Positions 60,794-64,000 of a stretch of DNA of 64,000 bases are shown here, one piece after another (the first letter of the stretch is position 1; every line of letters begins with the position of its first letter). Source of the stretch: Tilletiopsis washingtonensis (taxonomy: Eukaryota > Basidiomycota > Exobasidiomycetes > Entylomatales); contig NW_020311999.1 of the NCBI RefSeq assembly GCF_003144115.1, forward strand, positions 266,239 to 330,238, written 5' to 3'. A model generated the notes under the pieces. That model was given only the letters and a program-made list of their open reading frames with translations. It had not been told where the DNA came from and ran no database searches. Both the position numbers and the translations under genes were made by a program.

Positions 60794-63700
60794 CTATTGC
60801 CCCAACAGCTTGCGCTGCGTGGTAGTGCCCGTCGCATCGGTCGCCACCGAGACGGTGCACCACTTGTCCTGCAGCCAGGAGACGGTCCACGTGCCCTCCT
60901 GCGAGGTGGTCAGGCTCCATTCGTGCTCGTTGATGCCCGCAATCTGTGCACAGAAGGGTCAGCGAGGTGTGTCTCGAAGCAGACGGCGAGCACGTACAGT
61001 GTGCGTCTCGAGCACACGCGGCCGCGAATGCCGGTCCGTCGGCTCGGTGCGCGAGTAGGTGAAGGAGAACGGAGGCTCGCCCTCGAGGTGGAAAGCAATC
61101 TCCGCTTGATTGCCTGCGAGAGAAGACGTCAGCACAGGTTCTGGTCCTCGCAGCTACACGAGTCACCCTCTGGCAGGTCCTGGATGTAATGATTGCCCTG
61201 CCGAATGCTGATGCGCGGCAGCGCGTGCACGCGCTTCAGCATGCCGGGCTCGCCCTCGACGTTGCGCACGCAGCGGTTGCGCTCGTGCGCGACGCTGCGG
61301 ATGCTGAGGTCGCCGGCGCGGTCGGCCAGGCGCGAGAAGGTCGGCGTCGTCGCCTTTGTTCGTGCGTGCTTGCCGGCAAAGGTGTACTCGACCGTCCAGG
61401 GCGCGGTGCCTTGTAGACTGGCGGGTGCAGCTGGGTCAGCTGGCAGCAAGAGGGTCTCACTTGGCGAAACTCACGCGAATGCCACCTCCTCGCCAACGCA
61501 GAAGTCACTGCGCGTTCCAACGGCGACGATGCCGGCGGTCTCTACGACCATTGCATCCCACTCAGGCGCCTTGGCATCAGGCGCGCCGAACGCCGTCTCG
61601 CAGCCATTGCCGTCCACGACTCTCTCGACGCGGACTGACAAGGAGCGTCAGTGCATGCATCAACAGTGCCTTGTGCTCGCAACTCACCGGTCCAACGTCC
61701 GACGCGGTCGAGAGTCAGCTCCTCGGGCGAAAGCTCGACCACCAGGCTGTGCGACTGGACATCCTTGCGGTGGAAGACTCGTCGCCGCGAGACCGACTCA
61801 GTCGCCTCGCCAACGGAGAAGTCCACGGCAAACGGCGGCGTGCCCACGAGGCTGACGGTCGGCACGGACGGGCCGATCTTGGCGCTCGACAGCGAGTCGC
61901 CGACGCACAGCGAGGCGGCAGAGCGCGTCTCAACGAAGCTGGCCACCGGCGCGGGGTACACCATCTGGTGTAGCACGGCGTGTGATGAGGCTGCAGCGCC
62001 GCGCGGCAGGTGCGCCGGCGCATACAGCTGGTCGCCGATGTTGACCAGCTCGTAGGTGTGCCAGCCGGCCGAGGTTGTCGAGAGCGGCAGCGTCGCCTCA
62101 CCCTGCGCAGAAGAGATTGTGCTCTGCGAGCTGCGGCCGTCGAGGGACAGCGCATACGAGAGCGACAGGGGCGAGTGGCCCCTGAGGCGCACATCGACGG
62201 AGTCGGGCCGGCCCACGCAGACTGCAGCTCGCAGCAGCGAGGAGTTGGCAGCGAGATGGCCGGCGCTGTCGTCGAAGCGGGCGCTCGGCCGCGAGATGAG
62301 CGTGACGTCGAACTCGTCTTGACCCGGCACGACGCTGCCGGGGCAGGTGCTGTCCTTGACGGAAAGAAGCGTGTAGCGCCCGGCCTTGCGTGCAAGGATG
62401 TGGGCGTCTGCGCTGCGGAGCGTCTCGGTGATCGGCGGTCCGTCGTCGCCTTGCCGTTGGACCTCGACCTGCCAGGGACCCTCGCCCGTGAGGCGCACGG
62501 GTAGTCTGGCATCCTGGCCCTCGAGCACGTTGATCTGGCCGCGCGGCTGGCCCGAAGGCACGTCGAAGCCGGCGCTCGGCTTCGTCCGGCGCACTTCAAT
62601 GACGACGTCTGCCTCTGCCAGAGGCCTCTCGCAGCCGCGCGAGTCGCGAATGCTGACCAGACTGAGCGTCATAAGACCGCCCTGCGTGCTCAGCCGCTCG
62701 GGTAGGTCGAGGTCGAGCGTGTGGCTCTTTCCTGTTAGGCCTTCGAGTACCTTCTGCTCGGGCGCCGCATCGTCGGCGACGCGCGTAGCGTACGTCAGTG
62801 CGAAGGGCCCAACGCCCGAGAACTCGACGTCCACAGCCGCACGATTGCCGTCGCAGCTGCGCAGCACGATGGTCCGCGCCGGCTGCCGGCCTGCGACGCC
62901 GCCGGGCCGCCGGTGTGGCTGGCCCGGCACACGTGAAGGAGCGGAGGTGGAGCCCGCGAAGCGCGCCGTGGCCAGCGGGTGCACGCTCTGCGTGAACTCC
63001 GGGCCATCGAGCGCGAGCTGCTTGTAGTTGGCGTCGGAGAGGCGCTTGAAGCGATACGTGATGTCGCCGTCGCTGTTCGGCCGCAGCTCGATCTCGTCTC
63101 GCGTGCCCTGCACGACGCGCTCGCGCGCATACTCGGGCTGGCCCTTGCGCTGCTCGCTGTACTCGAGCTTGAAGGGCGGAGTGCCGGAGAGGACGGCAAG
63201 CGCACGCGCGCCGACGGGACCGGCGCACTGGTCTTGAATGGCGTGGAAGGTGATGTTCGCTCGCGGCTGAGGCACGTCGATGACTCTGCAGACGCGCGGC
63301 GTCGAAACTTCGCCGGCGCAGTAGGCGCCCTGCACAGCTTCGATGATGTACTCGCCGGGCCCCTCGATGGGCACCTTGGCTACGCCACCTGTTCCCATCG
63401 AGATGTTCTGTGCTGCCCGCGTGACGGGCTTTTCGCTGCCCACCCACGTCGGCTCGAAGCGCACAAGGGCAGACCAGCCATCATCTGTGGCGCCCTCGCC
63501 ATCGGCCCGCAGCGTCATCTCACCGTTTGCCTGTCCGCGCAGCAGCTTCTTCGGCTGCTCGCTGGAGCAGCCTAGGAAGGCAATGCGTGCGCGCGCGTGC
63601 ACCACCACCTCGTGCTTCGGCACGGGCGCCGGCTGGCCCTTGACCGCCTGCGCCAGCGCTGCAGCATCGACCTGATTGCCGCATGCATCCACGACGCTCT

Positions 63701-64000
63701 GCAGCTCGTACGAGTACGTGCCGGCGCGCCGTGTCTCGAGCGTGAGCGGAATGTCGATGTCGCGAGCCTCGGCCCACGAGTGGTCGCCAATCTTCGACGC
63801 GCGGCTGAGCGCAGCCGAGAGACGCTCCGCAGTGGGAACGCCGGCCGAGCTCGAGTCGAGCGGGCTCGTGGCGTGCGGGCTGTTGATGCGCGCGATGCGC
63901 TGCACCTCAGGAACGCCGCCCTTGAGGGGCGACGCAGACTTTGCACCGCTTCCTCGCACGACACGACGCTCGTCTGAGGCCGTGCCAGTCGACGGCGTCC
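60794..64000 (-). CDS. POM152: Nucleoporin POM152, C-terminal part (gene continues beyond the window)
   Basis: Exons 61688..>64000, 61475..61634, 61167..61417, 60998..61113 and 60794..60943. The first visible exon is open to the window edge, so the N-terminus with its membrane segment is missing. About 990 residues are visible. Pom152 is the fungal nuclear-pore membrane ring protein; its lumenal part is a string of Ig-like beta domains. Here at least six repeats are seen with the family marks: YIIEAVQGAYCAGEVSTPRV, GTPPFKLEYS, TIVLRSCDGNRAAVDVEFSG, RYTLLSVKDSTCPGSVVPGQ, GTPPFAVDFSVGEATESVSR, GTAPWTVEYTFAGK and GEPPFSFTYSRTEP. The closing exon (WSLTTSQEGTWTVSWLQDKW...) ends in RKLLGQ. Each repeat has the G-xPP-F/W-x-[VL]-x-Y core and paired Cys. 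The junction phases all agree. Confidence 0.92.

Noticed and set aside
1-64000. tRNA, rRNA, transposase, reverse transcriptase or virus-like genes
   Set aside because: Looked for T-loop (GGTTCGA-type) patterns and typical protein motifs by eye; none supported. A tRNAscan or profile search would be decisive.

Overview
The window looks like nuclear DNA of a GC-rich basidiomycete fungus, most likely a smut relative (Ustilaginomycotina). The reasons are: genes split by many short introns (about 50-170 nt) with GTGAGT or GTGCGT donors, a CTGAC branch site and CAG acceptors; Kex2-type secreted precursors; and fungus-specific genes (ROT1, POM152, SEC59, QCR7). The lineage below phylum is inference. 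I see no tRNA, rRNA, CRISPR array, virus-like element or transposon that I can support. Exon borders were placed by eye from splice motifs, reading phase and family conservation, and the exons of each spliced model sum to a whole number of codons.

Layout. 0.3-3.2 kb (minus): a tRNA-dihydrouridine synthase (DUS1) whose last intron runs in phase into a TTC1-like TPR protein, a probable fused gene. 3.6-4.7 kb (plus): QCR7. 4.7-7.3 kb: no gene seen. 7.3-14.6 kb (plus): a secreted cysteine-repeat protein of about 2,400 residues. 15.1-15.9 kb (minus): a TEN1-like OB-fold protein. 16.9-17.8 kb (plus): a mitochondrial J-domain protein. 17.8-22.0 kb: a 4.2 kb stretch without a recognisable gene. 22.0-23.1 kb (plus): a secreted tandem-repeat precursor with Lys-Arg sites between near-identical peptides, interrupted by an assembly gap. 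23.7-25.5 kb (minus): an ABHD12-like hydrolase in 11 exons. 26.4-28.9 kb (plus): a PPR protein. 28.9-30.3 kb (minus): an LPLAT acyltransferase. 31.0-34.2 kb (plus): an F-BAR/RhoGAP protein. 34.3-34.8 kb (minus): a small membrane protein. 35.6-39.0 kb (plus): dolichol kinase with a long disordered N-terminus.

39.1-43.5 kb: a shikimate/quinate dehydrogenase-family gene and a quinate-permease-like transporter, divergently arranged, suggesting a minimal quinate-use pair. 45.3-49.6 kb (plus): a WHI3/Scw1-type RNA-binding protein joined in phase to LTO1, the second probable fused gene. 51.3-52.5 kb (plus): ROT1. 52.9-54.0 kb (minus): mitochondrial adenylate kinase. 54.9-56.3 kb (plus): TFIIB. 56.7-57.8 kb (plus): IES6. 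57.9-60.6 kb (minus): three tandem, fast-diverging paralogs of an unrecognised two-domain family. 60.8 kb to the window end (minus): the C-terminal part of nucleoporin POM152.

Most genes are unrelated housekeeping functions. The accessory material is the Kex2 repeat precursor, the giant cysteine-rich protein, the quinate pair and the three-gene array. Several of these share a CATAAG element 50-110 nt upstream of the start codon, which I did not find ahead of the housekeeping genes I inspected.
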